Below are positions 12,205-13,734 of a stretch of 13,734 bases of DNA, in pieces. Where the stretch lies: contig JAAVAG010000003.1 in assembly GCA_014804185.1 (NCBI GenBank), positions 1 through 13,734 of the forward strand. Reading direction: 5' to 3'. The notes under the pieces are model-generated. The model was not told the origin of the DNA. It searched no databases and saw only the letters and a program-made list of their open reading frames with translations. The stretch's first letter is position 1. Each line of letters starts with the position of its first letter. The position numbers and the translations under genes were made by a program. Source of the stretch: Lachnospiraceae bacterium (GTDB lineage Bacteria > Bacillota > Clostridia > Lachnospirales > Lachnospiraceae).

Positions 12205-13734
12205 TTAATCAAAGTAGACAATGGTATCTTCCACATCCAGCAGCTGTTCCCGGATCCGCTCTCTCGCTTTCTTTTCCCGGATACTTGTGACCATCCCCAG
12301 GATCTGAATTGTACACAGAGGCGTCATGGCCACCAGTGCCACGATGCCGAAAGCGTCCGTCATAATATTGCCGCCCATCGCCTGACAGGCTCCCATGGCA
12401 AGAGGCAGCAGAAAAGTCGCCGTCATGGGACCGCTGGCCACGCCGCCGGAGTCAAAAGCGATACCCGTAAAAATCTGCGGGACAAAAAAAGTGAGCGTCA
12501 GCGCCGCCAGATATCCCGGCACCAAAAACCACATGATATTCAGCCCCGTCAGAATGCGAAGCATGGAAAGCCCTACGGAAAATGCGATACCGATGGAAAG
12601 GCTTAAGTTTATGGATTTCCTGGTAACCGATCCGCTGGTCACATCCTCCACCTGCTTGGTCAGCACCTGCACCGCAGGCTCCGCTTTTACGATAAAGTAA
12701 CCGATCAGCATACCTATGGGGATCAGAAACCATTTCATGCTTCCCGAAGCGATGGTGGAACCGATATATTCACCTGCAGGCATAAAGCCCACATTGACTC
12801 CCGTCAAAAACATGACAAGGCCGATATACGCATAAATAAAACCCGAACAGATCCTGATCAGCTGCGTGCTGTGAAAGCGCCTGAACAACAGCTGGAATAT
12901 CACAAACAGCCCCACAATGGGGAGCAAAGCCACCGCCACTTCCCGGGCATAGGCAGGCAGGCCACTTAAAAATTCCCGGGCGGCATCCTTGGTCGTCTGC
13001 AGCTCACTGATGACTGTGGGCGTATATAACACATCCTCGGGCTTATAGCAGATGCCCAGGATCAGCACACACAGAATCGGGCCGACGCTGCACAGGGAAA
13101 TCAGACCGAAACTGTCCCCCGTGGAATTCTTGTCGCTTCGAACGGATGCCATACCAATACCGAGAGCCATGATAAAGGGTACCGTAATGGGCCCTGTGGT
13201 CACGCCGCCGGAGTCAAAGGCCACTGCCCCAAAACTGTTGGGCGCAATGTACGCCAGAATAAACACGATCGCATAAAAACCTAAAAGCAGATAGGACAGA
13301 GGGATTTTCAGGATCATACGCGCCTGGGCAATCATCAGAAAAATCCCCACCCCCACTGCCACCGTGATGATCAGAGGCATACTGGGAATAGACGGCACCT
13401 GCTGCGCCAGCACCTGAAGATCCGGCTCCGCCATGGTCACAATAATCCCCAGCAGCAGGCACACCACAAGGGGTATGTATTCGCGCTTTGCCTTACTCAG
13501 CTGCGCGCCGATGCCCTCCCCCATAGGGATCATCGCCATCTCCGCCCCCAGAGTAAAAAGCCCCATTCCCACAACCAGAAGCACCGCCCCAAACAGAAAC
13601 AGGGTCAATATCCCCGGCGTCAGCGGAGCGATGGTGATGCTCAGCACCAGTACGATGGCCGTGATGGGCAGCACTGCCGCCACGGACTCTGCTACTTTTT
13701 CCAGCAATTGTTCCTTGTACCTCAAACTCTCTCT
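12205..13734 (-). CDS. DUF1538 family membrane transporter, 5' partial
   Basis: A polytopic inner-membrane protein with two tandem DUF1538 domains. The frame is open to the window edge (upstream codons read RES), and the TTG at 13725 has no proper ribosome binding site, so the true start probably lies outside. Numbering from that TTG, domain 1 is about 10-230 and domain 2 about 260-480. They share AEPDLQVLAQQV (99-110) with AEPAVQVLTKQV (348-359), and AFDSGGVTTGPIT (169-181) with AFDSGGVASGPMT (423-435), an internal duplication of about 250 residues. About 12-14 hydrophobic segments are visible. From memory, DUF1538 members such as Halomonas UmpA/UmpB have been reported as Na+(Li+,K+)/H+ antiporters. 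The buried Asp and Glu in the repeated motifs fit ion coupling. The C-terminus is cytoplasmic-looking and charged (REKKARERIREQLLDVEDTIVYFD). It is followed 18 bases later by the tandem PII-like gene, its likely regulator. Confidence 0.88.
   Translation of the reverse strand, partial: RESLRYKEQLLEKVAESVAAVLPITAIVLVLSITIAPLTPGILTLFLFGAVLLVVGMGLFTLGAEMAMIPMGEGIGAQLSKAKREYIPLVVCLLLGIIVTMAEPDLQVLAQQVPSIPSMPLIITVAVGVGIFLMIAQARMILKIPLSYLLLGFYAIVFILAYIAPNSFGAVAFDSGGVTTGPITVPFIMALGIGMASVRSDKNSTGDSFGLISLCSVGPILCVLILGICYKPEDVLYTPTVISELQTTKDAAREFLSGLPAYAREVAVALLPIVGLFVIFQLLFRRFHSTQLIRICSGFIYAYIGLVMFLTGVNVGFMPAGEYIGSTIASGSMKWFLIPIGMLIGYFIVKAEPAVQVLTKQVEDVTSGSVTRKSINLSLSIGIAFSVGLSMLRILTGLNIMWFLVPGYLAALTLTFFVPQIFTGIAFDSGGVASGPMTATFLLPLAMGACQAMGGNIMTDAFGIVALVAMTPLCTIQILGMVTSIREKKARERIREQLLDVEDTIVYFD

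Noticed and set aside
11629..12606. Plus-strand 325-codon frame over the PII-like and DUF1538 genes
   Set aside because: It is antisense to two well-supported genes and has no recognisable domain.

Overview
The window looks like a chromosomal segment of a gut Firmicute of the Lachnospiraceae / Clostridium cluster XIVa type. The reasons are the family content (long HPF, NlpC/P60 protein with two SH3 domains, DUF1062, a CD3324-type small HTH protein, an IS66 relic), strong AGGAGG-type ribosome binding sites and sigma-A-like promoters. This is judged from remembered families, not from a search. All genes except one short-chain dehydrogenase read on the minus strand, so transcription runs mostly right to left. 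No rRNA, tRNA, CRISPR array or intact insertion sequence is visible.

Left end (1-1675) is a decay zone. It holds a 27-bp-arm palindrome at the window edge, a 5'-truncated alpha/beta-hydrolase esterase, an IS66 transposase N-terminal stub joined to it out of frame, and a winged-HTH fragment that overlaps the 3' end of an M23 peptidase gene in another frame. The middle left (1609-5100) is an envelope and stress block: a secreted M23 (LytM) peptidase, the ribosome hibernation factor hpf with its terminator and promoter, an intergenic cluster of DnaA-box-like sites, and a secreted SH3-SH3-NlpC/P60 hydrolase whose promoter carries a perfect match to the WalR box. Next (5282-8293) come thioredoxin reductase and a PPOX-fold flavoprotein (probably one transcript), DUF1062, and a SAM methyltransferase.

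The region 8446-9773 has a small HTH protein divergent from the SDR gene. The gap between them holds five 21-bp tandem repeats directly upstream of a good sigma-A promoter, which looks like a helically phased operator array. The leader of the HTH gene shares a dyad motif with the leader of DUF1062. The right end (9797-13734) has a small Gly-rich hypothetical, an MFS transporter, and a two-gene operon of a duplicated DUF1538 membrane protein (5' end outside the window) followed by a protein made of two PII-like domains. The last pair is the best candidate for an under-described system: a cation or solute transporter with its own double-PII sensor, carrying a CxxC in the first domain and an 18-bp minisatellite linker.
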